A stretch of 7,019 bases of DNA from an uncultured Blautia sp. (GTDB lineage: Bacteria > Bacillota > Clostridia > Lachnospirales > Lachnospiraceae). The number at the start of each line of letters is the position of its first letter. Position 1 is the first letter of the stretch. The notes below the pieces were generated by a model, which saw nothing but the letters and a program-made list of their open reading frames with translations, was not told the origin of the DNA and searched no databases. The stretch lies in assembly GCA_900543715.1 (NCBI GenBank), contig UQSX01000121.1:1-7019 (forward strand), read 5' to 3'. The position numbers and the translations under genes were made by a program. Shown here one piece after another: positions 1 to 7,019 of the stretch.

Positions 1-21
1 GGAAAAAAACAGACAAAAGTC

Positions 22-49
22 TTGACATGAGAAAAATATGTGTTATAAT
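22..49 (+). promoter_or_regulatory. sigma-A promoter of the trp operon
   Basis: A perfect -35 box TTGACA (22-27) and a perfect -10 box TATAAT (44-49) are separated by 16 bases. The -10 is preceded by TG at 41-42, making an extended -10 (TGTTATAAT). The A-rich bases 1-20 could act as an UP element. Transcription would begin near 55-57, about 20 bases before the first T-box helix. A near-perfect promoter fits an operon controlled after initiation by a leader RNA rather than by a repressor; no operator-like palindrome overlaps it. Confidence 0.9.
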
Positions 50-309
50 TCTACCAAATTAGAACTTTAAACCGTTGAACAAGAGTAGTAGGTAAAAATA
101 TTTGTTTACAGAGAGTTCCGGGGGGTGAGATCGGAACAGCAAGAGTTTTTATTGAATGGACTTGTGAGGGCAGCTCGAAATTTCGGAAGAAAGAGTAGAC
201 GCTGACGGGTGTACCGATCCGTTATCAGCAGGGAGTGTATGTCAGTACATGTAAAGAGTGGCCAGGAGTCTTTTTGTTTTATCAATAGAAGAAAAGAACA
301 ACTGGCAAT

Positions 310-346
310 TTGGGTGGTACCGCAGGAGATGATTCCCCTGTCCCAA
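310..346 (+). promoter_or_regulatory. T-box antiterminator
   Basis: TTGGG (310-314) pairs with CCCAA (342-346) and GCAGG (322-326) pairs with CCTGT (337-341, one G-U pair). This leaves the seven-base bulge TGGTACC (315-321), the standard T-box geometry for clamping the NCCA end of an uncharged tRNA. Bases 335-346 are also the 5' arm of the terminator, so the two structures exclude each other. Confidence 0.9.
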
Positions 347-384
347 TAGAAGCAGAGACGCTTCTGTTGGGACAGGGGTTTTTT
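335..384 (+). terminator. T-box regulated intrinsic terminator
   Basis: A long hairpin is followed at once by six T residues (379-384). CCCCTGTCCCAA (335-346) pairs perfectly with TTGGGACAGGGG (367-378). The stem extends through a T-G wobble (347/366) and AGAAGC/GCTTCT (348-353 with 360-365) to a six-base loop (354-359). It should stop transcription before trpE when tRNA-Trp is charged. Confidence 0.95.
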
Positions 385-471
385 AATGCATTAATATTTC
401 CCTATGCATTCAAAACTCCCAAAGGAAGTCCTTTACCGACATACGAAGATATCATTTAAGGAGGAATGTAA

Positions 472-1926
472 ATGCTGAAACCTGATTATGCAACAGCCGG
501 GAAACTGGCAAAGAACTATTCTGTGATCCCTGTATGCCGGGAAATCCTGGGAGACAGTACCACCCCTATTGCAGTACTGAAAAGACTGGCGGCAAAAAGC
601 AGCCGGTATTTCCTTCTGGAAAGTGTAGAAGGAGGAGAAAAGTGGGGCCGGTATTCCTTTCTGGGATGTGATCCAAAGCGGAGGATTTTCTGCCAGAAGG
701 GAAAGGTAAAGATCCAGGGACAAGAAGGAGCATACGAAACAACTGAGAAGCCTCTGGAAGCAGTGAGAAAACTGATGAAAAAATATAAGGCGCCGGTACT
801 ACCGGATTATCCCCCTTTTACCGGAGGACTGGTGGGATATTTTTCCTACTCTGTCATTGGTCTGGCGGAACCGGTCCTCCATATAAAAAATGAGAAATTT
901 CCGGATTTTGACCTTTTTCTTTTTGACAAGGTCATCACCTATGATCATTTGAAACAGCGGCTCCATTTTATGGTCAATATAAAAACCGATGATCTGGAAA
1001 AAAATTACCGGAAGGCAGAGGAGGAAATCGACAAGCTTCAGAAGCTTTTAGAAGAAGCTGAAGAAAAGCAGGAAGATTTAAGAGAGAGGATGGACTTCCA
1101 GTGCACCACGGGAAGGGAAGAATATTATGAAATGGTGGAGAAGACCAGAGAACATATCCGGAGAGGAGATATTTTCCAGGCAGTAATTTCCAGACAGTTT
1201 CAGAGTCCCATGAAAGGAAGTCTTCTGAATGCCTACAGGCTTCTTCGGACTTCCAATCCTTCTCCCTATATGGTGTATTTCCATACAGAAGATCTGGAGC
1301 TGATGAGCACCTCACCGGAGACTCTGGTAAAGCTTCACAATGGCAAGGTAACTACTTTTCCTGTGGCAGGAAGCAGACCCAGAGGTAAGAATGAGGAAGA
1401 AGACAAGGAACTGGAACAAGAACTCCTCGGGGACGAAAAAGAACTGTCCGAGCATAACATGCTGGTAGATCTTGGGAGAAACGACCTGGGAAAGATCTGC
1501 AGATTCGGAAGTGTGAAAGTGACAGAGTATATGGCGGTTCATAAGTATTCAAAGATTATGCATATCTGCTCTCAGGTAGAAGGTGTGATCCGGGAAGACA
1601 AAGATGCATTAGACGCTATCGAGGCGGTGCTTCCTGCAGGCACTTTGTCAGGAGCTCCTAAGATCCGGGCCTGCCAGATCATAGAGGAGCTGGAAAAAGA
1701 GGAACGGGGCATTTACGGAGGCGCCCTGGGATATCTGGACTTTACAGGAAATATGGATACCTGCATTGCCATCCGCATGGCGGTGAAAAAAGATCAAAAG
1801 GTTTATGTCCAGGCAGGAGGCGGTATCGTGGCAGACAGTATTCCGGAGAAAGAATACGAAGAATCCGCCAATAAAGCGGCGGCTGTGATCCAGGCCATCA
1901 TTCAGGCAGAGGAGGAAGGAATATGA
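472..1926 (+). CDS. trpE: anthranilate synthase component I (TrpE)
   Basis: This is the chorismate-binding subunit, which turns chorismate into anthranilate using ammonia delivered by the TrpG domain; it is the first committed, cytoplasmic step to tryptophan. The 484 residues are normal length for TrpE. The N-terminal domain carries LLES at 48-51 and NPSPYM at 262-267, the two segments that form the tryptophan feedback site in studied TrpE proteins, so the enzyme is probably inhibited by Trp. The catalytic chorismate-binding domain shows GSRPRG (300-305), EHNMLVDLGRND (327-338), IMHICSQVEG (362-371, with the conserved His364), PAGTLSGAPK (388-397), IYGGALGYLDF (414-424) and QAGGGIVADS (447-456). 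The ATG is set by AAGGAGGA at 458-465, six bases upstream. Its TGA overlaps the trpG start as ATGA, implying translational coupling. PabB or another chorismate enzyme is unlikely given the LLES site and the operon. Confidence 0.97.
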   Translation: MLKPDYATAGKLAKNYSVIPVCREILGDSTTPIAVLKRLAAKSSRYFLLESVEGGEKWGRYSFLGCDPKRRIFCQKGKVKIQGQEGAYETTEKPLEAVRKLMKKYKAPVLPDYPPFTGGLVGYFSYSVIGLAEPVLHIKNEKFPDFDLFLFDKVITYDHLKQRLHFMVNIKTDDLEKNYRKAEEEIDKLQKLLEEAEEKQEDLRERMDFQCTTGREEYYEMVEKTREHIRRGDIFQAVISRQFQSPMKGSLLNAYRLLRTSNPSPYMVYFHTEDLELMSTSPETLVKLHNGKVTTFPVAGSRPRGKNEEEDKELEQELLGDEKELSEHNMLVDLGRNDLGKICRFGSVKVTEYMAVHKYSKIMHICSQVEGVIREDKDALDAIEAVLPAGTLSGAPKIRACQIIEELEKEERGIYGGALGYLDFTGNMDTCIAIRMAVKKDQKVYVQAGGGIVADSIPEKEYEESANKAAAVIQAIIQAEEEGI

Positions 1927-3527
1927 TCTTAGTGATTGATAATTACGACAGCTTTACTTATAACCTGGTCCAATATCTGGGCACTATCCGGCCAGATATC
2001 CAGGTGGTCCGAAACGACCAGGTGACTCTGGAAGAAATCGAAAAATGGGATCCTTCCCATATCCTTCTTTCCCCGGGACCGGGCTATCCGGAGGAAGCCG
2101 GGATCTGCATAAATGTGGTGAAAAAATTTCAGGGAAAGATCCCTATACTGGGAATCTGTCTGGGACATCAGGCTATCTGCCAGGCCTATGGGGCGGTGAT
2201 CGCCCCGGCAAAAGAACTGATGCACGGAAAGAAAAGTCTGGTAACCCTAAAACCGGACTGTTCCCTGTTTGCAGGATTGGGCGGGACTATAGAAGCAGCC
2301 AGGTATCATTCTCTGGCAGTAAAAAGAGATACCCTTCCGGATTGTCTGAAGATCACGGCTCAGACAGAAGACGGCGAGGTCATGGCGGTAGAGCATAAAG
2401 AATATCCTGTATATGGGCTTCAGTTTCATCCGGAATCGGTGCTGACGACAAAGGGAATGAAGATACTGGAAAATTTTGTAAAGATTGAGAGAAAGGAAAG
2501 AAAAGTTATGATAAAAGAAGCAATCCACACATTAATGGATGGAAAAGATCTGTCTTATGAGATGGCGAAAGGCGTTATGGAGGAGATGATGGACGGAACC
2601 GCTACTCAGGCTCAGATGGGAGCCTTTCTGGCGGCTCTGCGGATGCAGGGAGAGACCATTGATGAAATCACGGCTTTTGCTCAGGTTATGAGGGATAAAG
2701 GGATCAAGATCCAGCCTCAGAGAGAAGTTATCGATATTGTGGGTACAGGAGGCGATGAAGCTGGAACCTTTAACATCTCTACCACCTCTGCCTTTGTAGT
2801 GGCAGCAGGGGGAATTCCTGTGGCAAAGCATGGAAACCGGAGTGTTTCCAGCAAGAGCGGAGCAGCAGACGTGCTGGAAAAGCTAGGGGCCAATGTTTCC
2901 CTGGATCCGGAACAGAATGAAACTATTTTAAACCGTACAGGTATGTGCTTCCTTTTTGCTCCGGTATATCATTCTTCCATGAAATATGCAGCCCCGGTAA
3001 GACAGCAGATGGGTGTGCGGACAGTCTTTAACATTCTGGGGCCTCTTTCCAATCCGGCGGCAGCTACCATGCAGCTGTTAGGTGTCTATGACAAAAAGCT
3101 GGTAGAGCCTCTGGCAAAGGTCCTGGGAAATCTGGGTGTGACCAGAGGGGTGGCTGTATGCGGAGCAGACGGTCTGGATGAGATTACTCTTACCGGAGAG
3201 ACTCTGGTGTGTGAGATCCGGTTTGGAAAAGTAAAAAGCTATACCATTTCCCCGGAACAGTTTGGTATGGAGCGGTGTGATCTTTCCTGTCTGGTAGGAG
3301 GGGATCCTCAGGAAAACGCCAGGATCACCAGAGACATCCTGGAAGGAAGAGAGCGGGGGCCCAAGCGGAACGTAGTACTTTTAAACGCCGGCATGAGCCT
3401 GTATCTGGGCATTGACGGCATTACTCTGGAGGAAGGGATAAAGATGGCGGGAGAGCTTATTGACAGTGGAAAAGCTGCTGAGAAACTGGAAGAGTTTATC
3501 AAAGCCACAAAGGAATACGAGGTATAG
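1923..3527 (+). CDS. trpGD: fused anthranilate synthase component II / anthranilate phosphoribosyltransferase (TrpGD)
   Basis: One 534-residue frame joins two enzymes. Residues 1 to about 187 are the class I glutamine amidotransferase TrpG, which feeds ammonia to TrpE. It shows PGPG (51-54), the nucleophile Cys79 in GICLGHQ, and His169 and Glu171 in FHPES. Residues 196-534 are TrpD, which joins anthranilate to PRPP: it has the PRPP loop GTGGD (274-278), NISTTSA (284-290), KHGNRSVSSKSG (302-313) and the metal-binding DE at 419-420. The link (about 188-195) is short and charged, IERKERKV. Met196 (2508) looks like an ordinary TrpD start, and AAAGGAAAG (2492-2500) before it resembles a ribosome binding site, so separate TrpD might also be made. 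The start has AGGAGG at 1910-1915 and overlaps trpE by four bases. Such fusions are known, for example in E. coli. A base error making an artificial fusion cannot be excluded. Confidence 0.93.
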   Translation: MILVIDNYDSFTYNLVQYLGTIRPDIQVVRNDQVTLEEIEKWDPSHILLSPGPGYPEEAGICINVVKKFQGKIPILGICLGHQAICQAYGAVIAPAKELMHGKKSLVTLKPDCSLFAGLGGTIEAARYHSLAVKRDTLPDCLKITAQTEDGEVMAVEHKEYPVYGLQFHPESVLTTKGMKILENFVKIERKERKVMIKEAIHTLMDGKDLSYEMAKGVMEEMMDGTATQAQMGAFLAALRMQGETIDEITAFAQVMRDKGIKIQPQREVIDIVGTGGDEAGTFNISTTSAFVVAAGGIPVAKHGNRSVSSKSGAADVLEKLGANVSLDPEQNETILNRTGMCFLFAPVYHSSMKYAAPVRQQMGVRTVFNILGPLSNPAAATMQLLGVYDKKLVEPLAKVLGNLGVTRGVAVCGADGLDEITLTGETLVCEIRFGKVKSYTISPEQFGMERCDLSCLVGGDPQENARITRDILEGRERGPKRNVVLLNAGMSLYLGIDGITLEEGIKMAGELIDSGKAAEKLEEFIKATKEYEV

Positions 3528-3530
3528 AAA

Positions 3531-4327
3531 ATGATATTAGAAAAAATTGCAGCTTCCACCAGAAAGCGGGTGGAAGAAAGAAAAAAAGAAGTTCCTCTGG
3601 AAAAGATAAAAGCTCAGGCGGAAGCTATGGAGAAAAATACCGGCTATCCTTTCTGCCGGGCTTTGGCTCAGAAAGATATGTCCTTTATCTGTGAGGTGAA
3701 GAAAGCTTCTCCCTCCAAGGGAATTATTACAGAAAAATTCCTTATCTGGAAATTGCCAGAGAATATGAAAGGGCAGGAGCTTCTGCAATCTCCTGTCTTA
3801 CAGAGCCTGAGTTTTTCCTGGGAAAGGACCAGTATCTGAAAGAAATTGCCGGAAAAGTTTCCATTCCGGTCCTGAGAAAAGATTTTGTAGTGGATGCTTA
3901 TCAGATTTATGAAGCCAAGACTCTGGGAGCTTCCGCAGTGCTGCTGATCTGTTCCCTGTTAGGGGAAGAAACCTTGAAAGAATATCTGAAGATTGCCAGA
4001 TTTCTGGGGATGACAGCCCTGACAGAAGCCCATGACGAAGAAGAAATCCGCCAGGCTCTCAGGGCAGGAGCAGATGTGATCGGGGTAAACAACCGCAACT
4101 TAAAAAATTTTACAGTAGATGTGGAAAACAGCCTGCGGCTTCGAAGATACATACCGGAAGGAATTCTTTTTGTGGCAGAAAGCGGCATTCACAGTCCTGA
4201 GGATATTTCCAGAATGAGAGAAGCCGGTGTGGACGCTGTGCTTATCGGAGAGGCTCTTATGAAAAGTGAGAACAAAAAGGAAATGCTGAACTGGCTGAAG
4301 AAAGGAGATACCGGTGACCAAGATTAA
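3531..4327 (+). pseudogene. trpC: indole-3-glycerol phosphate synthase (TrpC), interrupted by a one-base frameshift
   Basis: TrpC closes the ring of CdRP to give indole-3-glycerol phosphate. The frame from 3531 encodes a normal N-terminus to Phe70 (TTC 3738-3740), then becomes nonsense and stops at 3837-3839 (102 residues). Read from CCT at 3740-3742 in the -1 frame, the protein resumes with PYLEIAREYERAGASAI and runs to the TAA at 4325-4327. Joining the two gives 265 residues, the normal TrpC size. All expected catalytic positions survive: Glu55 and Lys57 before the break, and Lys117 (LRKDF), Glu166 (LTEAH), Asn187 (GVNNRN) and Glu217-Ser218 (VAESG) after it. A single base is missing, most simply a C in TTC-CCT or an A in the A5 run at 3733-3737. 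The start lies three bases after the trpGD stop, with GAGG at 3519-3522. Sequence error, a fresh null mutation, and recoding are all possible. Nothing else in the gene has decayed, so error or a very recent event is most likely. Confidence 0.93.
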
Positions 4328-4922
4328 GATCTGCGGACTGAAGACAATAGAAGATATAGAGGCTTTGAACCGCTGGAAACCGGACTTTGCAGGCTTTGTC
4401 TTTGCTCCGGGAAAACGGCAGATCACATCTGGGCAGGCTGCAGAGCTTCGCAGGGCTCTTGACCCCAGGATCCAGGCGGTAGGAGTTTTTGTAAATACAC
4501 CCCTTGAGGAAGCGGCCGCTTTGGCAGAGGCAGAAGTGATCCAGTATATACAGCTTCATGGAGATGAGGACGCCGCCTATATGGAGGCTCTCAGGAAACA
4601 GACAGATAAGCCTCTGATCAAAGCCGTGGCGGCCAGGAGCAGAGAAGAGATTCTGGAAGCTGAAAAACTTCCCTGTGAATATCTTCTCCTTGACGCTTAC
4701 AAAAAAGGCAGCCCGGGAGGAAACGGGGAAACTTTTGACTGGAAGATCATCCCGCCACTTGAAAAACCCTGGTTTCTGGCAGGAGGCCTATCTCCGGAAA
4801 ATGTGGAACAGGCCATAAAAATCTGCCGGCCTTTTGGAGTGGACATCAGCAGCGGGGTGGAGATACAGGGGAAAAAATCTCAACAGAGGATCAGAGAATT
4901 TATAGAAAGAGTGAGAGGATAA
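4314..4922 (+). CDS. trpF: phosphoribosylanthranilate isomerase (TrpF)
   Basis: TrpF converts phosphoribosylanthranilate to CdRP, the substrate of TrpC, by an Amadori rearrangement in a single (beta/alpha)8 barrel. The 202 residues match stand-alone TrpF. It has the catalytic Cys7 in [14 protein letters not shown] (30-37), QLHGDE (80-85), the general acid Asp127 in LLLDAYKKG, and the phosphate-binding segments GGLSPENV (157-164) and VDISSGVE (176-183). The start is GTG at 4314, chosen because AAAGGAGA (4301-4308) sits five bases upstream and because it gives the family N-terminus TKIKICG. The gene overlaps the last 14 bases of trpC, so its translation is probably coupled to trpC and may suffer from the trpC frameshift. 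Confidence 0.96.
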   Translation: MTKIKICGLKTIEDIEALNRWKPDFAGFVFAPGKRQITSGQAAELRRALDPRIQAVGVFVNTPLEEAAALAEAEVIQYIQLHGDEDAAYMEALRKQTDKPLIKAVAARSREEILEAEKLPCEYLLLDAYKKGSPGGNGETFDWKIIPPLEKPWFLAGGLSPENVEQAIKICRPFGVDISSGVEIQGKKSQQRIREFIERVRG

Positions 4923-4926
4923 GGAT

Positions 4927-6111
4927 ATGGGAAAAGGAAGATATGGAATTTTTGGAGGACAGTATATACCGGAAACCCTGATGAATGCAGTGGAGGAACT
5001 GGAGGAGGCCTACGCCAGATACAGCCAGGATCCGGAATTTCAGGAAGAGCTGGCGGATCTGCTGAAAAACTATGCGGGAAGACCTTCCATGCTGTATTAT
5101 GCAGAGAAAATGACCAGGGATCTTAAGGGAGCAAAGATCTATTTAAAAAGAGAAGATCTAAACCATACCGGCTCCCACAAGATTAATAATGTACTGGGAC
5201 AGGCCCTTCTGGCAAAGAAAATGGGCAAGACCAGGATCATTGCGGAAACGGGGGCCGGCCAGCACGGAGTGGCAGCAGCCACAGCAGCGGCCCTTATGGA
5301 TATGGAATGTGATATTTACATGGGAAAAGAGGACATGGACAGGCAGGCCTTAAATGTTTACCGCATGGAGCTGCTGGGGGCAAAGGTCCACGGAGTTTCC
5401 AGCGGAACAGGAACTTTAAAAGACGCAGTAAACGAAACTATGCGGGAGTGGACCAGAAGAATGGAAGATACCCTCTATGTACTGGGCTCTGTTATGGGTC
5501 CCCATCCTTTCCCTATGATGGTCCGGGATTTCCAGAAAGTGATCGGAAAAGAAATACGGGAACAGCTTATGGAGAAGGAAGGCCGCCTTCCTGATGCGGT
5601 CATCGCCTGTGTAGGAGGAGGCAGCAATGCCATGGGAGCTTTCTATGAATTTATTCCCGATGAAAAAGTCCGCCTTATTGGCTGTGAGGCCGGAGGTCTG
5701 GGCATTGATACAGAGAAACATGCGGCGACTTTAAGTCGTGGGACCACAGGGATTTTTCACGGAATGAAATCTGTTTTCTGCCAGGATGAATATGGACAGA
5801 TCGCTCCGGTATATTCCATATCTGCAGGGCTGGATTATCCAGGCATTGGCCCGGAACATGCTCATCTGGCGAGAATCGGAAGAGCAGAGTATGTTCCTAT
5901 AACTGACCGGGAAGCTGTGGAAGCCTTTGAGTATCTGTCCCGGACAGAAGGGATCATACCAGCCATAGAAAGCGCTCATGCTGTGGCCCATGCCAGAAAG
6001 CTGGCCCCTAAGATGGGGAAAGACCAGATCATAGTGGTAAACCTCTCTGGAAGAGGGGACAAAGATGTAGCGGCAATCGCAAGATACAGAGGAGTGGAGA
6101 TTTATGAGTAA
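4927..6111 (+). CDS. trpB: tryptophan synthase beta chain (TrpB)
   Basis: This is the PLP-dependent beta subunit, which condenses indole channelled from TrpA with L-serine to form tryptophan in an alpha2beta2 complex. The 394 residues are the usual length for TrpB that pairs with TrpA. It shows [10 protein letters not shown] near the N-terminus (9-18), the PLP lysine Lys85 in HTGSHKINN, the catalytic Glu107 in AETGAGQHG (106-114), the phosphate-binding GGGSNAMG (230-237), and the C-terminal SGRGDKD (374-380) with the Ser that contacts the pyridine nitrogen. Presence of trpA next door and this motif set argue for the TrpB1 type, not the stand-alone TrpB2. It starts four bases after the trpF stop; GAGAGGA (4913-4919) supplies the ribosome binding site. 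It ends eight bases inside trpA, again suggesting coupling and balanced subunits. Confidence 0.97.
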   Translation: MGKGRYGIFGGQYIPETLMNAVEELEEAYARYSQDPEFQEELADLLKNYAGRPSMLYYAEKMTRDLKGAKIYLKREDLNHTGSHKINNVLGQALLAKKMGKTRIIAETGAGQHGVAAATAAALMDMECDIYMGKEDMDRQALNVYRMELLGAKVHGVSSGTGTLKDAVNETMREWTRRMEDTLYVLGSVMGPHPFPMMVRDFQKVIGKEIREQLMEKEGRLPDAVIACVGGGSNAMGAFYEFIPDEKVRLIGCEAGGLGIDTEKHAATLSRGTTGIFHGMKSVFCQDEYGQIAPVYSISAGLDYPGIGPEHAHLARIGRAEYVPITDREAVEAFEYLSRTEGIIPAIESAHAVAHARKLAPKMGKDQIIVVNLSGRGDKDVAAIARYRGVEIYE

Positions 6112-6880
6112 GATTTCAGAAGCATTTAAAGACACCAAAGCATTTATTCCATTTATTACAGGAGGAGATCCCTCACTGGAGATCACAGAACAGCTTTTAT
6201 ACGCCATGGAAGAGGCGGGAGCAGATATTATTGAGATCGGGATTCCTTTTTCAGATCCTATTGCAGAAGGACCTGTGATCCAGGCGGCAAATGAGCGGGC
6301 TCTGGCAGCAGGCTGTACTACAGACAAGCTTTTTAAGACAGTGAAGAAAGCAAGAAAGAAAGTGCAGGTTCCCATGGTTTTTCTTACCTATCTGAACTCT
6401 ATCTATACTTACGGGAAAGAACGTTTTATGGAACGGTGCAGAGAATGCGGGATCCAGGGAGTGATCGTGCCGGATATGCCCTTTGAGGAGAAAGGGGAAC
6501 TAAAGGAGGTTTGCAAAGAATATGGGATAGAGATTATTTCCCTGATCGCTCCTACTTCCAATGAAAGGATCGCGGCTATTGCAAAGGAAGCGGAAGGATA
6601 TATCTACTGTGTATCTTCTCTGGGGGTTACAGGAGTGCGGGAACAGATTTCTACAGATATTAAAGGTATGGTGGATAAGGTCCGGCAGGTGACAGAGGTT
6701 CCCTGTGCAGTGGGATTCGGTATTTCTACACCGGAACAGGCACAGAAAATGGCGGCAGTTTCTGACGGGGTCATTGTTGGAAGCAGAATTGTGAAAATTG
6801 TGGAGGAATATGGAGAAAAGGCTGTTCCTTATGTAAAAGAATATGTTGGAAACATGAAAAAAGCGCTGAAAAAAAGCTGA
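6104..6880 (+). CDS. trpA: tryptophan synthase alpha chain (TrpA)
   Basis: TrpA cleaves indole-3-glycerol phosphate to indole and glyceraldehyde 3-phosphate and passes indole to TrpB. The 258 residues form a TIM barrel of slightly short normal length. The active-site segment [18 protein letters not shown] (43-60) has the catalytic acid Glu44, equivalent to Glu49 of the Salmonella/E. coli enzyme. The position equal to Asp60 is Glu55 (GAA, 6266-6268) instead of Asp. Other family segments are FITGGDP (17-23), the flexible loop SLGVTGVR (172-179), VGFGIST (203-209) and GVIVGSRIV (222-230), the last two for phosphate binding. The ATG overlaps the trpB end by eight bases and is preceded by GGAGTGGAG (6091-6099). 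It is the last trp gene; no intrinsic terminator is seen after it. Confidence 0.96.
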   Translation: MSKISEAFKDTKAFIPFITGGDPSLEITEQLLYAMEEAGADIIEIGIPFSDPIAEGPVIQAANERALAAGCTTDKLFKTVKKARKKVQVPMVFLTYLNSIYTYGKERFMERCRECGIQGVIVPDMPFEEKGELKEVCKEYGIEIISLIAPTSNERIAAIAKEAEGYIYCVSSLGVTGVREQISTDIKGMVDKVRQVTEVPCAVGFGISTPEQAQKMAAVSDGVIVGSRIVKIVEEYGEKAVPYVKEYVGNMKKALKKS

Positions 6881-6908
6881 GAAGATGTTAAATTATTATC
6901 ATAGCCTA

Positions 6909-6937
6909 TTGAAAAAAATCTTAAAAAAGAGTAAAAT
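6909..6937 (+). promoter_or_regulatory. probable promoter for the gene downstream of trpA
   Basis: TTGAAA (6909-6914) and TAAAAT (6932-6937) are 17 bases apart, each one base off the sigma-A consensus. Transcription would start near 6944, leaving a leader of about 65 bases before the ATG at 7009. The whole interval 6881-7008 is AT-rich, unlike the coding DNA before it, as expected for an intergenic control region. AT-rich DNA yields such matches by chance, so this is moderately supported. Confidence 0.55.
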
Positions 6938-7008
6938 TAATACGCATGTTGGTTTTATTTATGCAGTGTTTTAAATGACCAAAATATTAAAAAACGGAGG
7001 GCTGATAA

Positions 7009-7019
7009 ATGAGTAGTAC
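7009..7019 (+). CDS. start of an unidentified gene, cut by the window end
   Basis: An ATG at 7009 is preceded by CGGAGG (6995-7000), eight bases upstream, a good ribosome binding site. Only three full codons are visible (Met-Ser-Ser) plus two bases, so no function can be proposed. The separate promoter-like sequence before it suggests it need not belong to the trp operon. Confidence 0.65.

Larger units (their letters stand above)
77..384 (+). promoter_or_regulatory. T-box riboswitch, tRNA-Trp specific (UGG specifier)
   Basis: This leader RNA binds tRNA-Trp and lets transcription continue when the tRNA is uncharged. Stem I can be traced by hand. The base helix is 79-83 with 161-165. The loop-E type AGTAGTA (84-90) lies opposite GAATGGA (154-160). 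Next come helices 91-98 with 146-153 and 101-106 with 138-143, then a purine bulge with AGAGA at 110-114, and the terminal hairpin 115-120 with 132-137. The specifier codon is TGG at 157-159, followed by the usual purine A160; it matches the CCA anticodon of tRNA-Trp. Positions 201-208 pair with 219-229 (with a bulge), and 239-242 with 247-250, as central stem candidates. The T-box motif GGGTGGTACCGC is at 312-323, and its TGGT (315-318) would pair with the tRNA acceptor end. The specifier agrees with the genes downstream. Exact stem II/III boundaries are uncertain. Confidence 0.95.

Noticed and set aside
176..185. Perfect ten-base palindrome CGAAATTTCG in the leader
   Set aside because: It lies within the T-box linker/stem II region of the RNA, far downstream of the promoter, and gives too weak a hairpin to support a separate operator or structure.
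60..385. Leader-peptide attenuation or TRAP-type control of the trp leader
   Set aside because: There is no leader peptide with repeated Trp codons. The scattered GAG/TAG triplets are not a regular array of eleven and are explained by conserved T-box motifs.
2045..2398. A 117-codon open frame on the + strand inside trpG
   Set aside because: It lies in another frame of a strongly conserved amidotransferase and its product is low-complexity Gly/Arg/Ser-rich, typical of a shadow frame.
3890..4327. A separate 145-residue gene starting at GTG 3890
   Set aside because: It is the C-terminal part of TrpC. The matching frame extends upstream to 3740 with good TrpC sequence, including the catalytic Lys117 that this start would omit, and there is no convincing ribosome binding site.
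5731..6375. A 214-codon open frame on the minus strand across the trpB-trpA junction
   Set aside because: It is fully antisense to two conserved genes, has no family motif that I recognise, and is explained by the base composition of the coding strand.
6949..6982. Imperfect inverted repeat TTGGTTTTA / TAAATGACCAA in the leader of the last gene
   Set aside because: It is AT-rich with a two-base mismatch and a 14-base loop, overlaps another weak GCAT/ATGC pairing, and lacks a T run, so chance is an adequate explanation.

Overview
The window carries one complete tryptophan biosynthesis operon, all on the + strand, from a Gram-positive anaerobe of the Clostridia. Lachnospiraceae is my best guess. 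The reasons are strong purine-rich ribosome binding sites, a T-box leader, short or overlapping gene junctions, and protein sequences that read like gut Clostridia. The assignment rests on general resemblance, because no search could be run.

Layout. Positions 22-49 hold a consensus sigma-A promoter. Positions 77-384 form a T-box riboswitch whose specifier codon reads UGG (Trp); it ends in a mutually exclusive antiterminator and intrinsic terminator. After about 90 bases of leader come trpE (472-1926), a fused trpG-trpD gene (1923-3527), trpC (3531-4327, broken by a one-base frameshift near 3740), trpF (4314-4922), trpB (4927-6111) and trpA (6104-6880). The last 139 bases hold a probable new promoter, a ribosome binding site and the first three codons of another gene.

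How the genes work together. TrpE and the TrpG domain make anthranilate from chorismate and glutamine. The TrpD domain adds phosphoribosyl from PRPP, TrpF isomerises the product, TrpC closes the indole ring to indole-3-glycerol phosphate, and TrpA/TrpB convert that with serine to tryptophan. Every step from chorismate is encoded here, so the operon would be self-sufficient if trpC were intact. Control appears to act at two levels. The T-box senses uncharged tRNA-Trp, and TrpE keeps the residues that bind tryptophan for feedback inhibition.

What stands out. trpC has a one-base loss that splits an otherwise complete enzyme. The trpG-trpD fusion keeps a relic of a separate gene start at its joint. 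TrpA has Glu where the usual catalytic Asp60 sits. No recognisable terminator follows trpA. I found no new type of system: apart from these points this is a normal trp operon.
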